This document shows positions 1-8,204 of a stretch of 42,967 nt of DNA, in pieces. The stretch comes from Gammaproteobacteria bacterium. Its GTDB lineage: Bacteria > Pseudomonadota > Gammaproteobacteria > Steroidobacterales > Steroidobacteraceae. The position numbers were made by a program, and so were the translations under genes. Location of the stretch: positions 1-42,967 of the forward strand of contig JAJFKF010000009.1 of assembly GCA_021773365.1 (NCBI GenBank), written 5' to 3'. Every line of letters starts with the position of its first letter. Position 1 is the first letter of the stretch. Below the pieces are notes generated by a model. That model was not told where the DNA came from, did no database searches, and saw only the letters and a program-made list of their open reading frames with translations.

Positions 1-56
1 GGGAAGTTATCCATAGTTTATGGGTATCCCCACCCTTAAACTGTGGATAACTTCCC
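1..56. repeat. Inverted repeat with DnaA-box-like arms, copy 1
   Basis: Two 20-base arms (1-20 and 37-56) are inverted copies with one mismatch at base 14, separated by a 16-base loop. The right arm contains TGTGGATAA (42-50), the exact complement of the DnaA-box consensus TTATCCACA. The left arm has the one-mismatch form TTATCCATA (7-15). A second copy lies at 28318-28408, and both loops begin TGGG and end CCCT, so the two are related. The element starts 15 bases beyond the pntAA stop codon. It may be cut by the left window edge. There is no T-tract, so simple intrinsic termination is not the obvious role. Confidence 0.85.
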
Positions 57-71
57 GGACCCCGCTCCTCG

Positions 72-1196
72 TCAACCCGCAACCAGTTTCCGCGTAGCTT
101 CATGTTTGATCTCCCCGGCATGCGTCAGGCACGACTGCGCGAACACCTCGTCTTCCCAGTCGATCTTCAGTTCGCCATTGTCGATGGCGGGTTTGAGGAA
201 ATTCAGCAGGTTCCGCGCATACATCTCACTGGCATGCGCCGCCAGCTGGCTGGGCAGGTTCGCCGGGCCGACGATCTTCACGCCGTTGTGTACCACCGTC
301 TCGCCCGCGCGCGTCAGTTCACAGTTGCCACCGGACTCCGCCGCAAGATCCACAATCACCGCCCCCGGCTTCATCCGCTCCACCGCCGCGCGTGAAATGA
401 TCCGCGGCGCCGTACGTCCCGGAATCGCCGCCGTGGTTACCACCACATTGGCGGCGGCTATGCGCTGTTCCAGCACCTCCTGCTGCTTGCGCTTCTCCTC
501 TTCGGTCAGCTCGCGTGCATAGCCGCCCGTGCCCTCGGCGCTGACGCCGGTTTCCACGAATTTCGCCCCAAGGGATTTGATCTGTTCACGGGTCGCACTG
601 CGGACGTCATACGCTTCGACCACGGCGCCCAGACGTTTGGCTGTGGCGATGGCCTGCAGTCCCGCCACGCCGGCCCCGATGATCAGCACCTGGGCCGGCC
701 GGATGGTGCCGGCCGCGGTGGTCAGCATGGGGAAGAACTTGTCCAGTGTGTTGGCCGCGATGAGCACTGCCTTGTAGCCGGCCACGGCGGCCTGGGAGGA
801 GAGGGCATCCATGGACTGGGCCCGGGAAATGCGTGGCACCAGCTCCATGGCGAAGCTGGTCAGGCCGCGTTCACGCAGGCGGCGGACCTCTTCAACTCTT
901 TGATGTGCTTGAAAAAAGCCGATGACGAGCCCGCCTTCCTTCATGGCTTCGATCTCCTCCGCGCCGGGAGGCTGCACTTTCAGCAGCACGTCGGCAGCCG
1001 CCAGAACCTGGGCGGGAGAGTCGAGTATCTCCACATCCTTGAACAGTGCGTCGGGCATCTGTGCGCCCTGGCCGGCGCCCCGTTCCATGATGACGCGTGC
1101 GCCCAGGGCCCTGAATTTGCCCGCAACCTCCGGCACTACCGCCACGCGCAGTTCGCCGGGTGCGGTTTCCTTCAGTATCCCGATGGTGACCGGCAT
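72..1196 (-). CDS. pntAA: NAD(P) transhydrogenase subunit alpha, part 1
   Basis: This is the NAD(H)-binding domain I of proton-translocating transhydrogenase, which uses the proton-motive force to make NADPH from NADH. The 374-residue product opens with the family signature ILKETAPGELRVA. A Rossmann motif, LIIGAGVAGLQA, lies mid-protein. The length fits the split form, in which the short membrane part (PntAB) and PntB are separate genes. Those would follow to the left, outside the window. I chose ATG at 1196 because AGGGGG precedes it and family proteins begin at this point; a longer reading from a TTG at 1346 has no support. A DnaA-box hairpin lies just past the stop codon, between this gene and whatever follows. 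Confidence 0.93.
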   Translation of the reverse strand: MPVTIGILKETAPGELRVAVVPEVAGKFRALGARVIMERGAGQGAQMPDALFKDVEILDSPAQVLAAADVLLKVQPPGAEEIEAMKEGGLVIGFFQAHQRVEEVRRLRERGLTSFAMELVPRISRAQSMDALSSQAAVAGYKAVLIAANTLDKFFPMLTTAAGTIRPAQVLIIGAGVAGLQAIATAKRLGAVVEAYDVRSATREQIKSLGAKFVETGVSAEGTGGYARELTEEEKRKQQEVLEQRIAAANVVVTTAAIPGRTAPRIISRAAVERMKPGAVIVDLAAESGGNCELTRAGETVVHNGVKIVGPANLPSQLAAHASEMYARNLLNFLKPAIDNGELKIDWEDEVFAQSCLTHAGEIKHEATRKLVAG

Positions 1197-1290
1197 GTCG
1201 CCCCCTGAAGAGTCATTGAGATAATAGTCGTTGAGATTGAACGGCTTGCTGCGTTGAATTGTCACAGGCGCCTGCCGTATCTTACACACC

Positions 1291-1968
1291 ATGATGCTGC
1301 GCAACGAACTGGAGGGGGGGCTGCAGACCGTAGCGGGCGGCCACAACGGCCCGGCGCCTGGGCTGCCGCACGCCTATACCCAGCAGGTGCTGCGCACGGA
1401 CGTGGCCGGCATGCCCCTGGAGTGGATCGACTACAAGGAGGCCGCGCGGCTGTATCACATGGAGCAGGTGGCCTATGCGGTGGGCTCGGTTTTGTACCAG
1501 CTGCACGGCGGCACCAATGCCCGCACGGGGCTGCGCACGCTGGTGGACGTCAATTCCATCATCGCCACCACCGGCCACTCCTTCAATCCGGGCAACATGC
1601 GCGGCGATTACACCCCACCGCTGAACAACCAGACGCTGTTCCGCCGCGACGGCCACGTATGCATGTACTGCGGCCAGCGGTTTCCCACGTCGCTGCTGTC
1701 GCGTGATCACATCCGGCCGCTGAGCCTGGGCGGCGCGGATGCGTGGACGAATGTCGTGACCGCCTGCCGCCGCTGCAACAATGCCAAGGCTTCGCGCACG
1801 CCCGAGCAGGCTCACATGCAGCTCATCGCCGTACCGTTCACGCCGACGTATGCGGAGTACATCTATCTGAAGGGTCGACGCGTACTGGCCGACCAGATGG
1901 AATACCTGCTGGCGCATTTCCCGCGCAGCAGTCCGCTGCACGCGCGGCTCCAGCGCTGGGCGGTGTGA
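1291..1968 (+). CDS. HNH endonuclease family protein
   Basis: The product is a 225-residue protein with a C-terminal HNH/zinc nuclease module: C124-M-Y-C127, then D139-H140, then C159-x2-C162 followed by N163-N164. This is the 5-methylcytosine-restriction-like HNH architecture. The N-terminal half (about residues 35-110) resembles the conserved front part of small stand-alone HNH proteins of proteobacteria, whose role is not known. It is divergent from pntAA with a 94-base gap. The start is uncertain: two ATG codons lie in tandem at 1291 and 1294 without a strong ribosome site, and the conserved part begins about 30 residues later. No methylase or restriction partner is nearby, so I do not call it a restriction system. 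Confidence 0.85.
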   Translation: MMLRNELEGGLQTVAGGHNGPAPGLPHAYTQQVLRTDVAGMPLEWIDYKEAARLYHMEQVAYAVGSVLYQLHGGTNARTGLRTLVDVNSIIATTGHSFNPGNMRGDYTPPLNNQTLFRRDGHVCMYCGQRFPTSLLSRDHIRPLSLGGADAWTNVVTACRRCNNAKASRTPEQAHMQLIAVPFTPTYAEYIYLKGRRVLADQMEYLLAHFPRSSPLHARLQRWAV

Positions 1969-2116
1969 GCACGCGCCCGGGGGGAGGCGGACCGGGGGCG
2001 GCCTGTTGCGCCTGCGCTATGGCGGCGGTGGGGAAACAAGCCGTTTGTTCTGCGGCTTCATGGGCAGCGCGGCGGCTGATATCCTCTTAGAGTCGCCACG
2101 ACAAGGTGCGTGACAG

Positions 2117-3187
2117 TCACGGACCCGGCCGGGACTTGAGCACCAGCCCGTCCGCCCGTTCCTCGAATGTCAGCTCCCGGTCCTTCCCAAGTAACTGCAC
2201 CAGCGACATGGGATCGTCCGCATCGAACACGCCCGTGAAACGGGTCTGCCGCGCCGCCTCGCCCTCGATCTGGATCTGCGGCGTGCGGTTATAGCGGTTG
2301 AACTCGGCGGCGATGTCCTCCAGTGTGTCGGCTTGGAAAACCAGCCGGCGTTGGCGCCAGGCTGTGGCCTGCGCCAGGTCCGGCGCCGGCTGTTTGACGA
2401 TCGGACGCTCGGCCGCCACTTCGGCTGCTTCACCGGCCACCAGTTCCGTCGGCCCGCCTGCGGTATCCGCGGCGGGCCTGCCATGCGCCACGCGTACCCT
2501 GCCGTCGATGACCGAAACGATGGTCCCGCCCGTGCGGCGATAAACATTGAACTGGGTTCCCAACGCCTGGATCACCGCGTCGGCAGTATGTACCCGGAAC
2601 GGCCTGCCTGCCTCTTGCGCGACTTTGAACAGGGCTTCGCCTTGCAGAAGCTCGATGTCCCTTCCATCCGCGGTAAAGCGCACGCGCACCCTGGAGTGTG
2701 TGTTGAGGTACACCAGCGATCCGTCGTCCAGTTCCACAGCGCGCTGCTCGCCGATGCTGGTGGAATACCGTTCCCCGCCAAACGAATCGATCGCAACCCA
2801 ACCCGCGACCGCAGCCATCGCCATTCCTGCCGCCACCACCCATCCCGTCTTCCTCCCTCTGCGTCTCCCGAGGGGGGAGAGGGCAGAGGTGAGGTGGGCC
2901 TTCTCTTTCAACTGCACCACGTTTCCGGGCGCTTCTCTCAATATCTCCTCGACATCGATCTCCCCCTTTGCGTCGAATCCGGCCAGCGCCCGCTCCACCG
3001 TACTCGCAAACAAAACCTCCTCCACATGCCGCGGCGATTCCCTTAACCATTCGGCAAACGCCGCGCGCCTGTCTTCTCCATCCTCATGCCGTAGCGCGCT
3101 CAACCATGCTGCAGCCCGTTCCGCGATCGCCAGCTCGTCCCGCCCCTGCAAATCCCTCTGGTTGCTCACGATTCCTATCTCTCCCAC
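2117..3187 (-). CDS. FecR-like anti-sigma factor
   Basis: This is a 356-residue single-pass membrane regulator of FecI-type sigma factors. A cytoplasmic N-terminal domain (residues 1-95, with AAWLSALRHEDGEDRRAAFAEWL typical of the sigma-binding part) is followed by one membrane helix (about 115-135), the periplasmic FecR domain (about 140-250) and a C-terminal segment (about 275-350) resembling the STN fold. It overlaps the sigma gene by 13 bases, so translation is probably coupled. Residues 98-112, just before the membrane helix, are encoded by one copy of a dispersed palindromic repeat (2853-2894). That is an unusual place for an insertion, but the reading frame is kept. The likely signal source is the TonB receptor transcribed divergently from 3883. 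Confidence 0.9.
   Translation of the reverse strand: MGEIGIVSNQRDLQGRDELAIAERAAAWLSALRHEDGEDRRAAFAEWLRESPRHVEEVLFASTVERALAGFDAKGEIDVEEILREAPGNVVQLKEKAHLTSALSPLGRRRGRKTGWVVAAGMAMAAVAGWVAIDSFGGERYSTSIGEQRAVELDDGSLVYLNTHSRVRVRFTADGRDIELLQGEALFKVAQEAGRPFRVHTADAVIQALGTQFNVYRRTGGTIVSVIDGRVRVAHGRPAADTAGGPTELVAGEAAEVAAERPIVKQPAPDLAQATAWRQRRLVFQADTLEDIAAEFNRYNRTPQIQIEGEAARQTRFTGVFDADDPMSLVQLLGKDRELTFEERADGLVLKSRPGP
2853..2894 (+). repeat. Dispersed GC-rich palindromic repeat, copy A (inside fecR-like gene)
   Basis: An imperfect stem pairs CCTCTGC plus TCTCCC on the left with GGGAGA plus GCAGAGG on the right, followed by the tail GGTGAGG. The arm composition and tail match copies at 3664, 10019 and 22991. 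It lies wholly inside the anti-sigma gene and is read in frame. Confidence 0.6.
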
Positions 3188-3726
3188 TTCGTCGCCCGCA
3201 CCACCGCGAGCGCCCGAAACAGATATTTCTCCACCGTGTGCACCGAGATCGAGAGCTTCTGTGCGATCTCCGCATACGAAAGCCCGTCGCGCTTCTGCAT
3301 CAGCAGGATGGCCCGCTGCAAAGGCGGTAATTCCTTGAGCACGCCCGCAATCTGCCGCTGCAGGCTGAGCCGGTCGCTCATTTCATCCGGCTGCACGTTC
3401 GCCGGATGTTCTGCGAGTTGCTCCATCGCCTCGGAATCAAAAGTGACCGCTTCGTGCTGCTGATGAATATGAAACTCGTAAACCACGTTCGAGGCAATCC
3501 GGTACAGATAAGACAGCGGCTGGCGTACCAGCTTCGGGTCCGCTACTCGCAGCACCCGCAGGTAGACCTCTTGCGCCAGGTCGCGCGCATCCTGGGTGCA
3601 GCGCAGCCGCCGCAAAAGAAACCGCTGCAGTGCCGGCTGGTACTGTTCAAACCCTCCTTTCTCCTTCCCCTCTCCCGCTTGCGGGAGAGGGGAAGGGTGA
3701 GGGTTCTTTATCCTTTCTTCATTCAT
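3175..3726 (-). CDS. ECF sigma factor, FecI-like
   Basis: This 183-residue ECF sigma factor would direct transcription of the adjacent outer-membrane receptor. Region 2 is at about residues 27-95 (DARDLAQEVYLRVLRV, then LSYLYRIASNVVYEF) and region 4 at about 125-178 (LPPLQRAILLMQKRDGLSYAEIA, then a helix-turn-helix with SVHTVEKYLFRAL). Residues 8-22 are the translation of a 15-bp perfect palindrome (repeat copy B), so the natural N-terminus was probably replaced or extended by the repeat. The ATG at 3726 has no strong ribosome site. The gene overlaps the anti-sigma gene downstream and is divergent from the TonB receptor, the usual FecI-FecR-receptor arrangement. Confidence 0.9.
   Translation of the reverse strand: MNEERIKNPHPSPLPQAGEGKEKGGFEQYQPALQRFLLRRLRCTQDARDLAQEVYLRVLRVADPKLVRQPLSYLYRIASNVVYEFHIHQQHEAVTFDSEAMEQLAEHPANVQPDEMSDRLSLQRQIAGVLKELPPLQRAILLMQKRDGLSYAEIAQKLSISVHTVEKYLFRALAVVRATKWER
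3664..3703 (+). repeat. Dispersed GC-rich palindromic repeat, copy B (in sigma factor N-terminus)
   Basis: This is a perfect 15-bp inverted repeat (3664-3678 with 3681-3695) with a two-base loop, followed by GGTGAGGG. It encodes residues 8-22 of the sigma factor on the minus strand, giving the peptide PHPSPLPQAGEG, a hallmark of this kind of repeat when it is translated. Confidence 0.85.
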
Positions 3727-3882
3727 CGGTGCACGTTACCCACTGCTCCTACTCTACCTAGACTGTTCCAGACCCCCATTCTCCGTACATGTCGTGTCCG
3801 GAGTACGGACTTCCCTGCCCCCGCGCAGTCTTGAAAGACACAAACGCCTCGCACGAGGCATCATGCACAGGGGATCAACCCG

Positions 3883-6800
3883 ATGAAAGCATCCATCACC
3901 GCACTGCTGGCCATCGCCGCGATGCTGCTATGCACCTTGGCTGCGGCGGAGCCGCCTCAGGAGCAGAAGGTCAAGCTGAATATCGCAGCCCAGTCGATGG
4001 AGCAGGCCTTGAACGTCTTCGCCGAACAAACCGGCTTCCAGCTGTTGTTTCGCGCGTCAGAAGTGCCGGCGAGCATGCTGGCTCCGCGCCTTGCGGGAAC
4101 ATACACGCCGCGGGATGCCCTGAAGCAACTACTCGCCAACACCTCGCTGAATTACGAATTCATCAATGCCCGCACGGTCGCCATACGGGCGGCAGACGCT
4201 GGCGAAGTTGATACGCAACGGACTTCAATTGGGAGTGGGAAGGGGGCTCTGCGCTTTGCCCGCATCGAAGGCGGTCAATCCGAATCCATGCAAAAGGTGG
4301 TACCCGCATCCACGGACGCCGAAAAGCAGATGGTAGAATCTCCAGCCGCTTCGGAGGCCACAGATGATGAACGTTCCAAAGGCATTCCGGAGATCCTCGT
4401 CAAGGGCAGGCGTTCGCTCAACACCGATATTCAGCGCACGGAAGACGCTCCGCAGCCGTACGTCGTGTTCCACAAGGAGGAAATCCAGCGCTCCCAGGCG
4501 GTAAATCTGGAGGATTTCCTCCGCACGCGTTTGCCGATGAATACCGCTTCGCGCAGCGCCGCTCAGTTGACCGGCAATCCAATCACCTTGTCATCCAACA
4601 TCAATCTTCGCGGTCTCGGCACGAATCAGACTCTTATTCTGATCGACGGCCGCCGCGTGCCCGGCATTGCCGCCAATGGCAATCTGAATCAGCCCGACAT
4701 CAATGGCATTCCGATGGCGGCCATCGAACGTATTGAAGTGCTGCCTTCGACTGCCAGCGGCATCTACGGTGGCAGCGCCACTGGGGGCGTCATCAATGTC
4801 ATTCTGCGGCGGGATTTCCACGGGCTTGAAGCCGGGATTACTTACGCCAACACGTTTGACACCGACGCCGCCAATACAAGACTGGATGCCAGCGCTGGCT
4901 TCAGTCTGGAGCGTGGGCGTACGCAGGTGATGATCGCGGCTACGCGTTCGGAGGCCAATAGTCTGGTGATCGGCGATCGCGATTTCGCTGCCCGCGCCAT
5001 TGCGCTGCAGCGGGCAAACAATCCGGGTGCCGTCATTGACCAGCCCATCCCGCCGCTTGGAGCTACGGTCAATATACGCTCTGCCCAGGTTACCCTCTTT
5101 GTTCCCGTTCCCGCCGGCACACCGGGCTCGATCAGTGGGCTGCCTCTGGGGACCTTCGTTCCTGGCGTTACTTCCGCACCCAATACCGCCGAAAACCCCA
5201 ACTTTCTTGCAATGACCCAGGCAGCCGTCCCCCTTGTGCTAAAGGACGGTACGCCGATCAACTCGTTTATCACCCATCTTCCGCTGGGGTATGCCGGTCC
5301 CGCCTCGGACAATGGTGCGGCATTGTTGGCCAATGCCGGGCAGTACAATCTGGATCTGCCGGGAGGGGTGAATGGATCGGAACGCGGCCTCGTAGCTGCG
5401 CCTGCCATGGAGTCGGTATCCTTGAATGTGCGCCGCGAATTCGGTGCGCGGCTGGAAGCATTTCTGGATCTGTCCAGGCTGAACAACAAGGGAGCCTCCT
5501 TCAATGCGGCCGTTCCGTCTGGCGCGAATCTCTCAGCCGATGCGCCAAATAATCCCTTTCAGCAGGCGATTGTTGTCCGTTTCCCGACACCGGGGTTGTC
5601 GTTCGGTAACAGCAGCGAATCGACGACCATGCGCGCCGCTGGCGGCATCATTGCGCACCTGCCGCGGGCCTGGATGGGTGAAACCAGCTACGGCTGGAGC
5701 CGGTCGCGCTCGCGTACGGTCAATACGGGTTCCATCTTGGATACCGTCGGCACCTGCGTGCTGGATCGCGGAACGGCGGCAGGCGTGGCTGTAGGCGGCG
5801 TGCCCTGCGCCCAAGGAGATAAACGGCCTGCGCTGAACGCCCTGCAGGAGTGCAACACCTTTCCGATCGACTTTGGCCCTTATCTTCTGCCGCCCGGGAA
5901 TGCCGTTAGCGGACCGCGCGACACGATCCTGCAGGATATGGCATTGCGACTGTCCGGGCCCACGCTGCGTCTGCCGGGCGGAAATCTGACGCTTTCGGTC
6001 CTCATCGCACGCCGGGAGGAGAGATTGAAGGATTCGTTCAGTCAGGGTTTCGATATCACAACTCGCGAGCTGAAATACTTCCTCTACCCCGAGCGTTCCC
6101 AGAATACCAGTTCGTACTATTTTGAGACTCGCGCGCCACTGATCTCCCAGCGCAATGCGCGGTCTTTTCTCCATGAATTTGAGCTGCAGGCCTCGGTGCG
6201 GCGCGACGAGTACATGACACGAAGCGTACCGGGTTCGGCCAACGGATCCGTCCCTTCGCGTGATGGTCCGTTTCCGGCGCTGACGTATGTAACCGGTCGG
6301 CTGGAATCTACCGATTACACGCTGGGTCTGCGCTATATGCCTCTTCAGGACCTGGCGCTGCGGGCGAGTTTCGGCACCGGTTTCCTGCCTCCCTCGGTCA
6401 CGCAGATTGCGCCGAACTCGTTGACCGCATCCTCCAACATGGGCACTGATCCCAGGCGAGGCAATACGCCGATGTACGTGGGTGTGCCGTTCATGTGGCT
6501 TATAGGCGGCAGTCCTGATCTCAGGCCCGAGCATTCGGAGAGCTGGTCAGCCGGCATCATCTTCACTCCCCGTTTTGCCGCCGACTTCAGACTGTCGATC
6601 GACTATACCCGGATCAAGAAGGTGGACGAGATTCAAAGCCCCAATGCCCAGTTTCTCCTGGACAATGAGGATGCCTTTCCCGGTCGGATCGTCCGCGGGG
6701 CCAATTTAGCGGGAGATCCGCCCGGATGGGCGGGTCCAATCACCTCATTCGATGCGACGCTGATCAACATCGCCAGAACTTCGGTAGAGGCTTATGACAT

Positions 6801-7344
6801 TCAGATCGACTACGCGCTGGCGACGGAGCGATTCGGTGAGTTTCACTGGTATGCTGTTGCAACCCGGCAACCTCACTATCGAAATCAGGTGCTGCCCGAT
6901 GCACCTGTGGTGGATAGTGTCGGGTTTAGCGGCGGGCCGCTGGAATGGCGGGGGAACCTTGGTCTTAACTGGGTGAGAGGCCCTCTGGCACTCAACTGGA
7001 ACGCGCAGTACTACGATTCCTACCGGATATATACCGCACTCGCACTGCCTCTTGCGCCGGATCAGATCGCGGCGCGAGCGAACAGCGTCCTCAATCAGGG
7101 TTCGGCTATGATATCGCAGCAGGTTTATCATGATCTGATCGCCACGTATCGCTTTGATACCGCCACGTCCTTTGCCGGCGGACTGCTGGCCAATAGTGAA
7201 ATCTCGTTCGGCATCCAGAACCTGTTCGATAAATCTCCGCCCATCCTGGCATCGACCGATCCAACCAGCGCTGGCTACAGCACCTACGGCGATCCGCGCC
7301 TGCGGCGGTATTCGCTGAGCATCCGGAAAAGCTTTGGCAACTGA
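3883..7344 (+). CDS. TonB-dependent outer-membrane receptor with STN signalling domain
   Basis: This 1153-residue outer-membrane receptor would import an unknown ligand using TonB energy and signal its presence to the adjacent FecR/FecI pair. It has a signal peptide (residues 1-23, ending CTLAAAEPP), an STN domain (about 28-105), a linker, a TonB-box-like segment near IPEILVKGRR, and a plug domain (about 180-310; INLRGLGTNQTLILIDGRR and then ATGGVINVILRRDF). A large beta-barrel runs to the C-terminus and ends in an aromatic-residue strand (YSLSIRKSFGN). AGGGG precedes the ATG at 3883. The STN domain marks it as a transducer rather than a plain transporter. No siderophore or polysaccharide gene is nearby, so the substrate is open. 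Confidence 0.93.
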   Translation: MKASITALLAIAAMLLCTLAAAEPPQEQKVKLNIAAQSMEQALNVFAEQTGFQLLFRASEVPASMLAPRLAGTYTPRDALKQLLANTSLNYEFINARTVAIRAADAGEVDTQRTSIGSGKGALRFARIEGGQSESMQKVVPASTDAEKQMVESPAASEATDDERSKGIPEILVKGRRSLNTDIQRTEDAPQPYVVFHKEEIQRSQAVNLEDFLRTRLPMNTASRSAAQLTGNPITLSSNINLRGLGTNQTLILIDGRRVPGIAANGNLNQPDINGIPMAAIERIEVLPSTASGIYGGSATGGVINVILRRDFHGLEAGITYANTFDTDAANTRLDASAGFSLERGRTQVMIAATRSEANSLVIGDRDFAARAIALQRANNPGAVIDQPIPPLGATVNIRSAQVTLFVPVPAGTPGSISGLPLGTFVPGVTSAPNTAENPNFLAMTQAAVPLVLKDGTPINSFITHLPLGYAGPASDNGAALLANAGQYNLDLPGGVNGSERGLVAAPAMESVSLNVRREFGARLEAFLDLSRLNNKGASFNAAVPSGANLSADAPNNPFQQAIVVRFPTPGLSFGNSSESTTMRAAGGIIAHLPRAWMGETSYGWSRSRSRTVNTGSILDTVGTCVLDRGTAAGVAVGGVPCAQGDKRPALNALQECNTFPIDFGPYLLPPGNAVSGPRDTILQDMALRLSGPTLRLPGGNLTLSVLIARREERLKDSFSQGFDITTRELKYFLYPERSQNTSSYYFETRAPLISQRNARSFLHEFELQASVRRDEYMTRSVPGSANGSVPSRDGPFPALTYVTGRLESTDYTLGLRYMPLQDLALRASFGTGFLPPSVTQIAPNSLTASSNMGTDPRRGNTPMYVGVPFMWLIGGSPDLRPEHSESWSAGIIFTPRFAADFRLSIDYTRIKKVDEIQSPNAQFLLDNEDAFPGRIVRGANLAGDPPGWAGPITSFDATLINIARTSVEAYDIQIDYALATERFGEFHWYAVATRQPHYRNQVLPDAPVVDSVGFSGGPLEWRGNLGLNWVRGPLALNWNAQYYDSYRIYTALALPLAPDQIAARANSVLNQGSAMISQQVYHDLIATYRFDTATSFAGGLLANSEISFGIQNLFDKSPPILASTDPTSAGYSTYGDPRLRRYSLSIRKSFGN

Positions 7345-7434
7345 ATAAAACAGCAGAGCCGGACGCAGAATATCTCTCCCGTTTCAATGCTTGTCTGCTG
7401 GCTGGGCAGTAAAAACAAAGACTTATACGACATT

Positions 7435-7463
7435 TTGACAGCATCCCGTTCGAGGTCTAGAGT
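7435..7463 (+). promoter_or_regulatory. Predicted sigma-70 promoter for a small RNA
   Basis: A perfect -35 hexamer TTGACA (7435-7440), a 17-base spacer and TAGAGT (7458-7463; four of six matches to TATAAT) predict transcription starting near 7470. No gene starts downstream on this strand before the terminator at 7547-7579. Confidence 0.55.
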
Positions 7464-7469
7464 CGATCC

Positions 7470-7579
7470 CGAGCACAAAAGCCGGCCCGGTGCTCACCCG
7501 CCTCGTAGAGGTCCCGCCCGGCGCGGGGTAAGCGGAACCGGACTGACGAAGCCCCGCCACCTGCGGGGCTTTCGTTTTT
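7470..7579 (+). ncRNA. Candidate small non-coding RNA
   Basis: A transcript of about 110 bases is predicted between the promoter at 7435 and a strong terminator. It would fold into successive hairpins: GAGCAC with GTGCTC (7471-7476/7490-7495), CCTC with GAGG (7501-7504/7508-7511), CCCGC with GCGGG (7513-7517/7523-7527), then the terminator stem. Between the third stem and the terminator is a short single-stranded stretch with two GGA triplets. I do not recognise a known RNA family, and there is no convincing reading frame. It lies between the TonB receptor and a convergent gene, and could instead be a receptor 3' UTR element. Confidence 0.5.
7547..7579 (+). terminator. Rho-independent terminator
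   Basis: The stem pairs CGAAGCCCCGC with GCGGGGCTTTCG (one bulged base), with a five-base loop, followed by TTTTT at 7575-7579. It ends directly against the stop codon of the convergent gene at 7580. On the minus strand there is no T-tract, so it acts mainly in the plus direction. Confidence 0.85.
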
Positions 7580-8139
7580 CTAAGGAGGTGGTTTGGGTTT
7601 CGTGCTCCTCAGGGCATGGCCCATCAGGACGTTCAGTCCGATCCGCCCTCTGCCGGGGTTTCCTTTTTCCGGATCGAGCGCATAGGCCGATTCCACCATC
7701 AGGAGTACGGCATTTTCCCCACGCTCCCGCCAGCGCTTCAGGTCGAAGAACACGCCGTACCGTACGCTCTGCGCCAGATCGACAGTCACATAATTGAGCA
7801 CGCCCGACTGGGAACGCGCGAACTGACATGGGCGCCTGTCGAGTTCCCGAGCGATTTTTGGCAGCGCGAACGTCAGCCCATAGCGCTCATGATCGAAAGT
7901 ACGTGACTCCCGATTGTCACAATAGTCTTCCGCGGGATCGTCATCCGCCATCGTCGCGCGCGTGAACGTGTGCAGGCTGAAAGCGATGTGCAGTTCGACC
8001 TCGCGCGCCGGGTGCTTTCCGGTTGCCGCAAGCCCATACGGTCGGCGGAAAGGGTGCAAGTGATGGAGCGGGTACGTCCGCCGTCCGTGCCGATGTGGGG
8101 CTTCCAGCGGATAAGCCCGGCTGCCCAATTGACTCCCAT
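7580..8139 (-). CDS. Conserved hypothetical protein; possible one-base frameshift near its 5' end
   Basis: The function is unknown. The clear coding part (to about 8085) contains YPLHHLHPF, then IAFSLHTFTRA, FDHERYGLTFALPKIAREL and LLMVESAYALDP. I recall these spaced motifs from a family of uncharacterised proteobacterial proteins of about 160-190 residues. In that frame the only upstream start is a TTG at 8128 with no ribosome site. In the neighbouring frame an ATG at 8139 follows a good site (GAGGG, seven bases away) and gives MGVNWAAGLIRWKPHIG. Joining the two frames would need one extra base around 8070-8090. Coordinates assume that joined reading. A real frameshift or a sequence error are both possible. 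Confidence 0.55.
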
Positions 8140-8204
8140 GTCGATCCCTCGATTCAATGCGTCCTTGGCCCTTCCGGCAATTGTAGCCTCACCGGAGTCA
8201 GCCC

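Noticed and set aside
1-56. Chromosomal replication origin
   Set aside because: DnaA-box-like nonamers are present, but only two, in a hairpin, with no AT-rich unwinding region and no dnaA, dnaN or gidA gene nearby; a second copy is at 28.3 kb.
1291-1968. A restriction-modification system
   Set aside because: Only the HNH protein is present; there is no methyltransferase or specificity gene next to it.
7470-7579. A CsrA-sequestering RNA (RsmY/RsmZ type)
   Set aside because: Only two GGA triplets lie in a single-stranded stretch and none in hairpin loops, too few for that class.
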